Positions 20,077-28,466 of a DNA stretch of 41,637 bases are shown piece after piece (the first letter of the stretch is position 1; each line of letters starts with the position of its first letter). The notes beneath the pieces were generated by a model, which ran no database searches, was not told the origin of the DNA, and saw only the letters and a program-made list of their open reading frames with translations. Origin of the DNA: DASWJZ01 sp038211615 (GTDB taxonomy: Bacteria > Pseudomonadota > Alphaproteobacteria > Rhizobiales > Afifellaceae); NCBI GenBank assembly GCA_038211615.1, contig JBBQVL010000033.1, positions 1 to 41,637 on the forward strand, read 5' to 3'. A program made the position numbers and the translations under genes.

Positions 20077-21585
20077 ATGCTCGACATACTTTCGAAGGGG
20101 GCCGAAGCCGACCCCGCGATCCTCGCGCCGGGGCGGACGACGCTCACTTTCGGCGGCCTGCGAAATCTCACGCGCGAAACGATCGCGCGGCTGAACGCGC
20201 TCGGTATCGGGCGCAACGACCGCATCGCCATCGTGCTCCCGAACGGTCCGGAAATGGCCGCGGCGTTCCTGGCCATCGCCGCCGGCGCCACCACCGCGCC
20301 ACTTAATTCCGCCTATCGCGCCGAAGAATTCGAGTTCTACCTGACCGACCTTCGCGCCCGCGCGCTGATCCTCGACGCGGCAGGCAACGAAGCCGCGGAG
20401 GCCGTCGCGGCGAAGCTCGGCGTGCCCGTCCTGCGGCTGGAGACGGAGGCCGACGCGCCGGCTGGCCAGTTCCGCCTTGCGGGTGAGCCGATCGGCGGCA
20501 AGGCGGGCGCCTCCGGGCCTGCGGAGCGCGGCGACATCGCGCTCGTCCTCCACACCTCCGGCACCACCTCGCGACCGAAGATCGTGCCGCTTTCCGGAGC
20601 GAATGTCGCGGCCTCGGCGCAGAACATCCGCGCGACGCTGCGGCTTACGCCGGTGGACCGCTGCCTCAACATCATGCCGCTCTTCCACATTCACGGCCTG
20701 ATCGCGGCAGTGACCGCCTCGCTGTCGGCCGGCGCATCGGTGGTGGCGACCCCGGGCTTCAATGCGCTGAAATTCTTCCAGTGGCTGGAGCAGGAAAGGC
20801 CCACCTGGTACACGGCGGTCCCGACCATGCACCAGGCAATCCTGGCGCGCGCCCCGCGCAATGCCGAGAGCATCGCGAACGCAAAACTCCGCTTCATCCG
20901 CTCCTCGTCCTCCTCCCTGCCGCCGCAGGTGATGGCGGAGCTCGAGGCGGCGTTCCGCTGCCCGGTAATTGAGAGCTACGGCATGACAGAGGCGGCGCAC
21001 CAGATGGCCTCGAACCTGCTGCCGCCGGGGGCCCGGAAGGCCGGGAGCGTCGGTGTCGCCGCCGGGCCGGCGATGGCGATCCTTGCAAACGACGGACGCG
21101 TGCTCGGCGCCGAAGAGGTGGGCGAGATATGCATTCGCGGCGAGAATGTCACGGCCGGCTACGAGGCCAATCCGAAGGCCAATGCGGAAGCCTTCGCGCA
21201 CGGCTGGTTCCATACCGGCGACCAGGGCACGATGGATGCGGAGGGCTACATCCGCATCACCGGGCGGCTGAAGGAGATCATCAACCGCGGCGGCGAGAAG
21301 ATTTCTCCGCGCGAGGTGGACGAGGTGCTGATGGACCATCCGGCGGTGGCGCAGGTCGTCACCTTCGCCATGCCGCATGCGAAGCTCGGCGAAGACGTCG
21401 CGGCGGCGATCGTGCTACGCGAGGGGAGCGAGGCGAGCGAGCGCGAGCTGCGGGATTTCTGCGCCACCCGGCTCGCGGATTTCAAGGTGCCGAGGAAGCT
21501 CATCTTCCTCGAAGAGATCCCGAAGGGCGCCACCGGCAAGCTGCAAAGAATCGGGCTGGCGGAAAAGCTCGGACTGACCGCATGA
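20077..21585 (+). CDS. AMP-dependent acyl-CoA synthetase (oxalate-CoA ligase-like)
   Basis: 502 residues of the ANL superfamily. It activates a carboxylate as acyl-AMP and transfers it to CoA. The AMP-binding P-loop is LHTSGTTSRPKIVPLS (residues 159-174). The core motif VIESYGMTEAAHQM near 305 and WFHTGDQGTMDAEGYI near 370 are clear. The catalytic C-terminal lysine is in PKGATGKLQR (about Lys488). The SGTTSRPK form and short length remind me of the plant AAE3/yeast Pcs60 oxalyl-CoA synthetases, but oxalate is only one candidate. It starts 36 bp after the FAH gene and overlaps the next gene by four bases (ATGA). Confidence 0.92.
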   Translation: MLDILSKGAEADPAILAPGRTTLTFGGLRNLTRETIARLNALGIGRNDRIAIVLPNGPEMAAAFLAIAAGATTAPLNSAYRAEEFEFYLTDLRARALILDAAGNEAAEAVAAKLGVPVLRLETEADAPAGQFRLAGEPIGGKAGASGPAERGDIALVLHTSGTTSRPKIVPLSGANVAASAQNIRATLRLTPVDRCLNIMPLFHIHGLIAAVTASLSAGASVVATPGFNALKFFQWLEQERPTWYTAVPTMHQAILARAPRNAESIANAKLRFIRSSSSSLPPQVMAELEAAFRCPVIESYGMTEAAHQMASNLLPPGARKAGSVGVAAGPAMAILANDGRVLGAEEVGEICIRGENVTAGYEANPKANAEAFAHGWFHTGDQGTMDAEGYIRITGRLKEIINRGGEKISPREVDEVLMDHPAVAQVVTFAMPHAKLGEDVAAAIVLREGSEASERELRDFCATRLADFKVPRKLIFLEEIPKGATGKLQRIGLAEKLGLTA

Positions 21586-22565
21586 AGATCTGCATCTTCG
21601 GCGCGGGTGCGATCGGCGGGATGATCGGCGCGAAGCTCGCCGCGAAAGGCGAGGCCGAGGTCAGCCTCGTCGCCCGCGGACCGCACCTGATGGCGATGCA
21701 GGCGCACGGCCTCACCCTGAAGGAGAAGGACCGCGAGACGAACGTCCGCGTCACCGCGACGGACCATCCGGCGGAGCTCGGGGTTCAGGACTATGTGATC
21801 CTGGCGCTGAAGGCGCACTCCGTCCCCGCCGTGCTCGACAGCATGCAGCCGCTGCTCGGGCCGGACACCGCCGTGGTGACCGCGCAGAATGGCCTGCCCT
21901 GGTGGTATTTCTACAAGCACGGCGGAGCCTATGCCGAGCGGCGGATCGAGTCGGTCGATCCGGGCGGAAAGATCTGGGATTCGATCCGGCCGGAGCGCGC
22001 CATCGGCAGCGTCGTCTACATCGCCGCCGAGATCGAGGCGCCGGGAATCGTCAAGCATGTCGAGGGCGACCGCCTGCCGCTCGGCGAGCCCTCGGGCGAG
22101 AAGAGCGCGCGCGTACTGGCGTTGGCACAGGCCCTCGTCCCGGCCGGCATCCGCGCCGCCATCCGGCCGGACATCCGCAACGACATCTGGGTGAAGCTCT
22201 GGGGCAACCTCTCGTTCAACCCGATCTCGGCGCTGACCGGCGGCACGCTCGCCGGCATCGCCGGCGACGAGGGCACACGTGCCGTTGCGCGCGTCATGAT
22301 GGTGGAGGCGGAAGAGATCGCCGGCGCGCTCGGGCTGACCTTTCCGATCGACGTCGACCGCCGCGTCGCCGGCGCCGCCGCGGTCGGCGAGCACAAGACC
22401 TCGATGCTGCAGGACCTGGAGTTGAAGCGGCCGATGGAGATCGACGCCCTCGTCACCGGCGTGCAGGAACTCGGCCGGCTGACCGGCACCCCCACGCCGG
22501 CAATCGACATCGTCCTGGCGCTGGTGCGGCAAAGGGCACGGCTGGCCGGGTGCTACGCGGGGTAA
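21582..22565 (+). CDS. 2-dehydropantoate 2-reductase family (ApbA/PanE-like)
   Basis: 327 residues, starting at the ATG at 21582 that overlaps the ligase stop. It has the N-terminal NADP-binding motif GAGAIGGMIGAKLA (residues 7-20) and a C-terminal helical domain with KLWGNLSFNPISALTGGT, which holds the family's active-site asparagine and serine region. PanE reduces ketopantoate to pantoate for CoA synthesis. Many genomes carry several paralogues that reduce other 2-keto acids, and the location behind an acyl-CoA ligase and a FAH hydrolase suggests a catabolic paralogue rather than true PanE, so no symbol is given. It is the last gene of the run; two palindromes follow. Confidence 0.9.
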   Translation: MKICIFGAGAIGGMIGAKLAAKGEAEVSLVARGPHLMAMQAHGLTLKEKDRETNVRVTATDHPAELGVQDYVILALKAHSVPAVLDSMQPLLGPDTAVVTAQNGLPWWYFYKHGGAYAERRIESVDPGGKIWDSIRPERAIGSVVYIAAEIEAPGIVKHVEGDRLPLGEPSGEKSARVLALAQALVPAGIRAAIRPDIRNDIWVKLWGNLSFNPISALTGGTLAGIAGDEGTRAVARVMMVEAEEIAGALGLTFPIDVDRRVAGAAAVGEHKTSMLQDLELKRPMEIDALVTGVQELGRLTGTPTPAIDIVLALVRQRARLAGCYAG

Positions 22566-22580
22566 GGCAAGGAACAACGC

Positions 22581-22690
22581 TCTCCCCTCCCCCTCGCGGG
22601 GAGGGGTTGGGGGCGGGGTCTCTCCGCTCCGCCGAGGTCTACGTTAGACTCCCCTCACCCAGACCCTCTCCCCACAAGGGGGAGAGGTGC
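22581..22690. repeat. Intergenic palindromic repeat unit with two hairpins
   Basis: Two perfect 9-bp stems lie close together: CCCCTCCCC/GGGGAGGGG (22584-22592 and 22598-22606) and CCTCTCCCC/GGGGAGAGG (22665-22673 and 22679-22687), each with a 5-nt loop. The phrases CCCTCACCCAGACCCTCTCC and GGGGGAGAGGTGCC look like the small dispersed palindromes common between rhizobial genes. The first hairpin follows the PanE-like stop by about 18 bp and could serve as a terminator. A related degenerate unit lies near 31231. Confidence 0.7.
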
Positions 22691-22728
22691 CAGTGCGAAA
22701 CCTCCTCTGTGTTGTGATACGAACCCGC

Positions 22729-24540
22729 ATGCCTGCATCCCCGCCGCTCCTGTCTCTCCGCAATGTCGCGCTCGGCTTCGGCGGTCCGCCGCTGCTCGCC
22801 GACATCGAACTCTCCGTCGGCGAAGGCGAGCGGCTGGCGCTGGTCGGGCGCAACGGCTCGGGAAAATCGACGCTGCTGAAAGTCATGGCGGACCTCGTCG
22901 AGCCCGACCGCGGCGAGCGGATCGTCCGCCAGGGCACCACCATCCGCTATCTGCCGCAGGAACCGGACCTGTCCGGCTTCGCGACGGTGCTCGCCTATGT
23001 GGAGGCGGGGCTCGCGCCGGGCGACGACCCGCATCGTGCCAAAATCCTGCTCGACGCGCTGGGCTTCACCGGCGCTGAGGACCCGGCGCGGCTCTCCGGC
23101 GGCGAGGCGCGGCGGACGGCGCTGGCGCGCGTGCTCGCGCCGCGGCCCGATGTGCTGATCCTCGACGAGCCGACCAACCACCTCGATCTCCCGGCCATCG
23201 AATGGCTGGAGAGCGAACTCGCGGACACGCCTTCGGCGATCGTACTCGTCAGCCACGACCGGCGGATGCTGCAGACGCTCTCGAACGCCGTCCTGTGGCT
23301 CGACCGGGGGAAGATCCGCCGGCTCGACCGGGGGTTCGGCGCGTTCGAGGAATGGCGCGACACGGTGTTCGAGCAGGAGGAACGCGACCGGCAGAAGCTC
23401 GACCGCAAGATCGTGGCGGAACTGCACTGGCTCCGCTACGGGGTGACCGCGCGGCGCTCGCGCAACCAGGGCAGGCTCCGCGCGCTGCACGAGATGCGCC
23501 GGACGCGCCGCGAGCAGCTCCGCGTCACCGGAACAGTGAAGTTCACCGTCAGCGACGCGAAAACCTCGGGCAAGCTGGTCATCGAGGCGAAGGATGTGAC
23601 GAAGGCGCTCGGCGGCCGCGTGCTGGTCCGCGACTTCTCCATCCGCATCGCGCGCGGCGACCGGCTCGGGATCGTCGGCCCGAACGGCGCCGGCAAGACC
23701 ACGCTGCTCGACATGCTGACCGGCGCCAGCCAGCCCGACAGCGGGTCAGTGCGGCTCGGAAGCAATCTGGAAATCGCCTCGCTCGACTAGCGCCGCGCCA
23801 GCCTCGACCCGGCGACGACGCTGAAGGCGGCGCTGACGCGCACCGGCGGCGACACCGTCATGGTGGGCGGCGAGCCGCGGCATGTGATGAGCTACATGCA
23901 GGACTTCCTCTTCGCACCGGAGCAGGCGGGACAGCCGGTCTCGGCGCTATCGGGCGGCGAGCGCGGCCGGCTGATGCTCGCCCGCGCACTCGCGACCCCC
24001 TCGAACCTGCTGGTGCTCGACGAGCCGACCAACGACCTCGATCTCGAGACGCTCGACCTCCTGCAGGAGGCCGTGGCCGATTATCCGGGCACGGTGATCC
24101 TCGTCAGCCACGACCGCGATTTCCTCGATCGCACGGTGACCTCATTGCTCGCGGCGGAAGGCGACGGGCAGTGGGTGGAATATGCAGGCGGCTATTCCGA
24201 CATGCTGGCGCAGCGTGGCGCGCCCCTCTCGGCGCGAGCCAAGGCGGAGCGACCGGCCGAACCGCGCAAGGCGGCGTCGAACCCGCGGCCTTCGGCCGGA
24301 AAGCGGAGGCTGAGCTTCAAGGAAAAGCACGCGCTGGAGACGCTTCCCGCGCGCATCGAGGCGCTCAACCGCGAGATCGTCGGCCTGCGGGGAAAGCTTG
24401 GCGATCCGGCGCTCTTCGCGCGCGACGCCGCTGCCTTCAGCGCCACCGCCGACGCGCTGGCGGCCGCCGAGGCAAGACTTGGCGAAGCCGAGGACGAATG
24501 GCTCGCGCTGGAAATGCTGCGCGAGCAGATCGAGGGCTGA
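22729..24540 (+). pseudogene. ABC-F family ATPase (Uup/EttA-like) interrupted by an in-frame amber codon
   Basis: One frame encodes a full-length ABC-F protein of 603 codons except for TAG at codon 354 (23788-23790). The first ATPase domain is intact (Walker A GRNGSGKST, signature LSGGEARRTALARV, Walker B LILDEPTNHLDL). The second has Walker A GPNGAGKTT before the stop, and signature LSGGERGRLMLARAL and Walker B LLVLDEPTNDLDL after it, so the break falls inside this domain. The residue is normally Gln in the context SLDQ, so CAG to TAG explains it. A coiled tail rich in R/K/A/E follows (about 500-603). ABC-F proteins act on the ribosome in translation quality control or drug protection. Restart at ATG 23860 would give only a half domain. 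The start is ATG at 22729. Confidence 0.85.
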
Positions 24541-24552
24541 GGCCCGTCCGCG

Positions 24553-24828
24553 TCAGCCGCGGCTGCGCGCCGCCTCATAACCGCTCTGGCCCGCCGGCAG
24601 CGAGCGCCGCCCGGAGCGGACGATCGTCTTGATCTTGCCGCGCGGCCGGCCGGACTTTTCGCCAACCACCCGGTCCTGCTGCTCGATGAAGGTCTTGGCC
24701 GGCAGGTCGCCGTCGAGGCCGTCGACTTCGGATTGCGGGACTTTTCGGTTGGAGCTCAGCGTGCCGTCCTCGTAGACGACATCGAAAAGCACAAAGCCGG
24801 CCGGGCCGGGCTCTTTCTTGCGGGCCAT
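24553..24828 (-). CDS. Small conserved hypothetical protein
   Basis: 91 residues, MARKKEPGPAGFVLFDVVYE at the start. I recall similar short proteins in rhizobial genomes but know no function. The N-terminal half looks folded (FVLFDVVYEDGTLSSNRKVP, beta-rich), the middle is acidic (SEVDGLDGDLPAKTFIEQQD), and the C-terminal third is basic and probably disordered (SGRPRGKIKTIVRSGRR). No signal peptide or membrane segment is visible. It converges on the ABC-F gene with a 12-bp gap and follows another small gene on the same strand 27 bp upstream, so the two may be cotranscribed. Confidence 0.75.
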   Translation of the reverse strand: MARKKEPGPAGFVLFDVVYEDGTLSSNRKVPQSEVDGLDGDLPAKTFIEQQDRVVGEKSGRPRGKIKTIVRSGRRSLPAGQSGYEAARSRG

Positions 24829-24855
24829 TGGAATTCTCCGATCGAAATCTGAAAT

Positions 24856-25026
24856 TCAGTCGTGCTGAGGGGCGTCGCCGGTTCCTTCGGGGGGCGCAGT
24901 TTCATCGCGCCCCGCCCGCCGGCGGGCTGCCTCCTCTTCGCGCTTCTGAAGCTTCTCCTGCTTCTTCTGGTCTTTGATGCGCTGCCGATCGCTGCGCTGT
25001 TGATTGTAATTGGTCCTGAAGGCCAT
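24856..25026 (-). CDS. Small basic/charged hypothetical protein
   Basis: 56 residues from the ATG at 25026; the frame extends upstream but that part has no protein character. The sequence begins MAFRTNYNQQRSDRQRIKDQ and continues as a charged, probably helical stretch (KKQEKLQKREEEAARRR) with an acidic, proline-containing tail. Short proteins with this MAFRxNYNQQR start are common in alphaproteobacteria as far as I recall, without a known role. The helix could form a coiled coil. It is 27 bp upstream of the next small gene on the same strand. Confidence 0.7.
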   Translation of the reverse strand: MAFRTNYNQQRSDRQRIKDQKKQEKLQKREEEAARRRAGRDETAPPEGTGDAPQHD

Positions 25027-25287
25027 CTTATCCTCACCCGCCCTGCTGATCGGCAAGGAGGCACGATACCGCACGCTTGGCAATTGCCCGGCTGGCAATG
25101 GACCCGAAAGAAGTGCTGCGACCTGCATATGGGCCACCGGAAGGCGTATTTCCAGCCTGTCGGGGCGTCTGCCGGCCCCGGGCCTATCAAAATCCGCCGG
25201 CTCTCCTTATGTGAGGGCCGCACGAGAACCACGTAAATTCGGTCGAGCGTCCTGGCGGCGCGCGGCCGGCGTTGACGAAAGCCGCAG

Positions 25288-26931
25288 ATGGTTGACACTT
25301 TGATCGCCGAGTTGCCGGAGCAGGGCGAGAGCCGGCCGGGCACGCTTGCCGAGACCGACTGGCGCACGCGGCGTACGTTCGCCATCATCTCGCACCCCGA
25401 CGCCGGCAAGACGACGCTCACGGAAAAGCTGCTGCTGAAGGGCGGCGCGATCCGCATGGCGGGCGCGGTGCGGGCGCGCGGCGAGCGCCGCCGCACACGC
25501 TCCGACTGGATGGCGATCGAACGCGAGCGCGGCATCTCGGTCTCCTCCACCGTGATGCGCTTCGAACGCGACGGCCTCGTCTTCAACCTCCTCGACACGC
25601 CCGGCCACGAGGATTTCTCCGAGGACACCTATCGCACGCTGACCGCCGTCGATTCCGCCATCATGGTGATCGACGCGGCGAAGGGCATCGAGACCCAGAC
25701 CCGCAAGCTTTTCGAGGTCTGCCGGCTGCGCGACATCCCGATCATCACCTTCATCAACAAGATCGACCGCGAGGGCCGCCATCCCTTCGAGCTGCTCGAC
25801 GAGATCGAGTCGGCGCTGGCGCTCGACGCCGCGCCGATCGTCTGGCCGGTCGGCCAGGGCGCGGACTTCCATGGAGCCTTCGACTTCCGCCGCAACGCTC
25901 TCCTCGCGTCGTCGCGCGGTCGCGGCGGCGCGACCGACATCGTCATCCCCTTCTCCGGCGTCGATGACGAAGGGCTCGCCGCCCATGTCAGCCCGCCCGT
26001 GCTGCAGGAATTCCGCGAGCAGGCGTCGCTGGCGCGCGAAGGCTATTCCGCCTTCGACCTCGAAGCCTTCCGCCAGGGACATCTGACGCCGGTCATCTTC
26101 GGCAGCGCACTCCGCGACACGGCGGTCGAGGAGGTGCTCGCGCTTATCGCCGACTTCGCACCGCCGCCCCGCCCGCAGCCCACTATCTCCGGCATCGTCG
26201 ATCCGGAGGACGAATCCGTCTCCGGCTTCGTCTTCAAGGTGCAGGCCAACATGGATCCGAACCATCGTGACCGGATCGCCTTCCTCCGCCTTTGCTCGGG
26301 CCGGCTGCTGCGCGGCATGAAGCTCAACCAGGTGCGCACCGGCAAGGCGCTCACCATCCACAGCCCCGTCCTCTTCTTCGGGCAGGACCGCCACATCGCC
26401 GAGGACGCCGTCGCCGGCGACGTCGTCGGCATTCCGAACCACGGCGCGCTCCGCGTCGGCGATACGCTGGCGGAGGATCCCTCCACCCGCTTCGTCGGGC
26501 TCCCCTCCTTCGCGCCGGAGGTACTGCGCCGCGTGCTGAGCGGCGACGCGGCCAAGGTGAAGCAGGTGCGGCAGGCGCTGCAGGATCTTGCCGAGGAAGG
26601 TCTCGCGCAGGTGTTCAAGCCGGTGACGGGCGGCAACTGGATCGTCGGCGTCGTCGGCGTCCTGCAGCTCGACGTGCTGAAATCGCGGGTTGCCGCCGAG
26701 TACAAGACCGAGATCGACCTGGAGCCGGTGCCCTACCAGACGGCGCGCTGGGTCATCGCCAGCGGCGGCAGGGAGGCCGTGGAGGCGTTCCGGGCGGAGA
26801 ACCTCACCAGCCTTGCCGAGGACCGCGACGGCCGCCTTGTGTTCTTCGCCCGCAACGCCTGGGAGCTCGACAATGTGGTTAAGCGCTACCCGAAGCTAGC
26901 GTTCCGCGACACCTGCGAGCTCGCGAGCTGA
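25288..26931 (+). CDS. prfC: Peptide chain release factor 3
   Basis: 547 residues. RF3 is a translational GTPase that removes RF1/RF2 from the ribosome after termination. G1 is SHPDAGKTTL (residues 35-44), the switch I region contains RERGISVSSTVM, G3 is DTPGHEDF and G4 NKID. The switch I form ISVSS rather than EF-G's ITI-type, with the overall length, identifies RF3. Domain II begins near residue 290 (VSGFVFKVQANMDPNHRDRI), and domain III follows from about 390. Upstream residues 1-25 are poorly conserved in the family, so the exact start is less sure. It is monocistronic, downstream of a 261-bp gap in which I saw no clear promoter. Confidence 0.96.
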   Translation: MVDTLIAELPEQGESRPGTLAETDWRTRRTFAIISHPDAGKTTLTEKLLLKGGAIRMAGAVRARGERRRTRSDWMAIERERGISVSSTVMRFERDGLVFNLLDTPGHEDFSEDTYRTLTAVDSAIMVIDAAKGIETQTRKLFEVCRLRDIPIITFINKIDREGRHPFELLDEIESALALDAAPIVWPVGQGADFHGAFDFRRNALLASSRGRGGATDIVIPFSGVDDEGLAAHVSPPVLQEFREQASLAREGYSAFDLEAFRQGHLTPVIFGSALRDTAVEEVLALIADFAPPPRPQPTISGIVDPEDESVSGFVFKVQANMDPNHRDRIAFLRLCSGRLLRGMKLNQVRTGKALTIHSPVLFFGQDRHIAEDAVAGDVVGIPNHGALRVGDTLAEDPSTRFVGLPSFAPEVLRRVLSGDAAKVKQVRQALQDLAEEGLAQVFKPVTGGNWIVGVVGVLQLDVLKSRVAAEYKTEIDLEPVPYQTARWVIASGGREAVEAFRAENLTSLAEDRDGRLVFFARNAWELDNVVKRYPKLAFRDTCELAS

Positions 26932-27008
26932 TATTCATCAAGTCGGCTGACCTTAACCAACCGAACACCGACCTCCGCTATCCTGCGGGATATTCGGAGT
27001 TCTTCCCA

Positions 27009-27311
27009 ATGTCTGAACACCGCAAAGCACCAAGAATCGCGGCCAAGCAGGCCGGGACAGTGCATGTCAACGGCCGGGCCGACCTCTCCTGCACCGTTCG
27101 CAACGTGAGCAATTCAGGCGCCCTGCTGAATTTCCTCAACCCGGTAATCCTGCCGCGCGCGTTCGACCTGAAGTTCGACGGCAACGAGCAGCGCGTGACG
27201 GTGGTGTGGCAGTCCGGCCGGCTGGCTGGCGTCCGCTTTGCGATGCCGCTCCGCGGCATCGCCGCGCCGCAGAAGCGCGCGTGGCCCTGGTCGCGGAAAT
27301 CGGCGAGCTGA
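27009..27311 (+). CDS. PilZ domain protein
   Basis: 100 residues, essentially one PilZ domain. The cyclic-di-GMP-binding signature appears in reduced form: an N-terminal arginine pair in HRKAPRIAAK (residues 4-13, RxxxR) and NVSNSGALL (about 37-45), where the canonical motif is D/NxSxxG. Both halves are present, so binding is plausible. Similar tiny PilZ proteins are numerous in rhizobia, usually without an effector domain. GGAG lies 10 bases before the ATG, and an A/T-rich stretch with CTATCCT upstream may be its promoter. It converges on the Gfo/Idh gene; a 9-bp hairpin overlaps its stop codon. Confidence 0.82.
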   Translation: MSEHRKAPRIAAKQAGTVHVNGRADLSCTVRNVSNSGALLNFLNPVILPRAFDLKFDGNEQRVTVVWQSGRLAGVRFAMPLRGIAAPQKRAWPWSRKSAS

Positions 27312-27327
27312 CCCTGAGAGCTCGCCG
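27301..27327. terminator. Hairpin between convergent PilZ and Gfo/Idh genes
   Basis: A perfect 9-bp inverted repeat, CGGCGAGCT (27301-27309) and AGCTCGCCG (27319-27327), spans the PilZ stop codon and reaches nearly to the Gfo/Idh stop. Neither side has a T-run, so it is terminator-like rather than a textbook intrinsic terminator. Confidence 0.45.
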
Positions 27328-27333
27328 CTCGGG

Positions 27334-28446
27334 TCAAGCCAGGCTGACTGGCGCCGAGGCCCTGACGCTCTCGATCGCCGCCTGACAAAGGCGGAGCGAC
27401 GCGAGATTTCCCCGCGCCGAATTGATCGGCTCCACGCCCGTCTCTATCGCCGAGAGCAGCGCGCCCATCGTTCCGGCGAAACCTTCGACGAACCACGCGC
27501 CGCTCAGCGCCGGCTGCGCCACGCCCCCGCCGGTATGGAGGCTGACGCTCTGCCGCCCGAGATCCGGCCCGCTACTCCTGAGGCTGCCAAGCGTTCCGAC
27601 AACGACGGTCGTGTCCGCGGCGCCGTGCGCAACATTGGCGTCGAAGATGAGCGAGGCGTGGCCGCCAGGATAGGCGACCAGCACTTCGACAAGAAGCCCG
27701 GGTCTGATCGTCTGCCCGTGCGCGCGCGTCGTCGTGGCGAAGACCCGCTCCGCGCCGCCGCCCATGACGCTCGCCAGAAAATCGAACCAGTGGATGCTGA
27801 AGTCTTCGAGGATCACGAACGGCATCTCGGCAAACTGGGTGCCGGCGATCCACGTATGGTCCCACTGGATCGATACATGCACCGCGGTCACTTCCCCGAT
27901 CAGCCCGGCGGAGACGGCTTCGCGCATCCAGGAGAGATGCGGCGCGAAGCGCCCGTTCTGGTTCACCGCGAGCTGCAGCCGTTTCTCGTTCGCGAGATCG
28001 ACCAGCGCGCGGCCGACCGCAAGGTCGCGCACGAAAGGTTTTTGCGACAGGACATGCTGCCCGGCCTCCAGCGCCTGCCGCATCAGGGGCGCGCGACCTT
28101 CGGGGTGGAGCGTGAGGTCGACGACCGCGACGTCGGGCTGGCCGATCACCTCATCCAAGCGATCGGTGGCGCGGGCGTTCTGGAAGTAGGCATCCCGCCG
28201 CGCCTCGGCGCGGTCGAGATGCCGGTCGCAGATAGCGACGACGTTCAGCCCGTATTTCCGGTAGGCGGCGAGATGCGCGGCGCTGATTCCGCCGGCGCCG
28301 ATCAGCCCGATACCGAACGATCTGTCGCGCGGCATCGGCGGGCCATAGGGAAGCACCGGCGCTTGCACCGCCGGCAAGTCGGGCGCCACCAGTGCATAGG
28401 TATCAGTGGACGGCAGATCGGCTGGCCGCTTCTCCGACTGCGTCAC
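27334..28446 (-). CDS. Gfo/Idh/MocA family NAD(P)-dependent oxidoreductase
   Basis: 370 residues from a GTG at 28446; the family's usual N-terminal extension (APVLPYGPPMPRDRSFGIG) fits this start. The Rossmann domain has IGLIGAGGISAAHLAAY (residues 46-62). The catalytic lysine is Lys136 in VLSQKPFVRD, where the common EKP is QKP. The second catalytic region is DFSIHWFDFLASVMGG. Such enzymes oxidise or reduce sugars, inositols or related polyols. It begins 21 bp after the alcohol dehydrogenase stop and so is likely the last gene of the TRAP cluster. How it joins the proposed pathway is unclear. It may act on a different compound or on an aldehyde/imine intermediate. Confidence 0.92.
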   Translation of the reverse strand: MTQSEKRPADLPSTDTYALVAPDLPAVQAPVLPYGPPMPRDRSFGIGLIGAGGISAAHLAAYRKYGLNVVAICDRHLDRAEARRDAYFQNARATDRLDEVIGQPDVAVVDLTLHPEGRAPLMRQALEAGQHVLSQKPFVRDLAVGRALVDLANEKRLQLAVNQNGRFAPHLSWMREAVSAGLIGEVTAVHVSIQWDHTWIAGTQFAEMPFVILEDFSIHWFDFLASVMGGGAERVFATTTRAHGQTIRPGLLVEVLVAYPGGHASLIFDANVAHGAADTTVVVGTLGSLRSSGPDLGRQSVSLHTGGGVAQPALSGAWFVEGFAGTMGALLSAIETGVEPINSARGNLASLRLCQAAIESVRASAPVSLA

Positions 28447-28466
28447 GCGACCCGCCCGCCTGTGCG

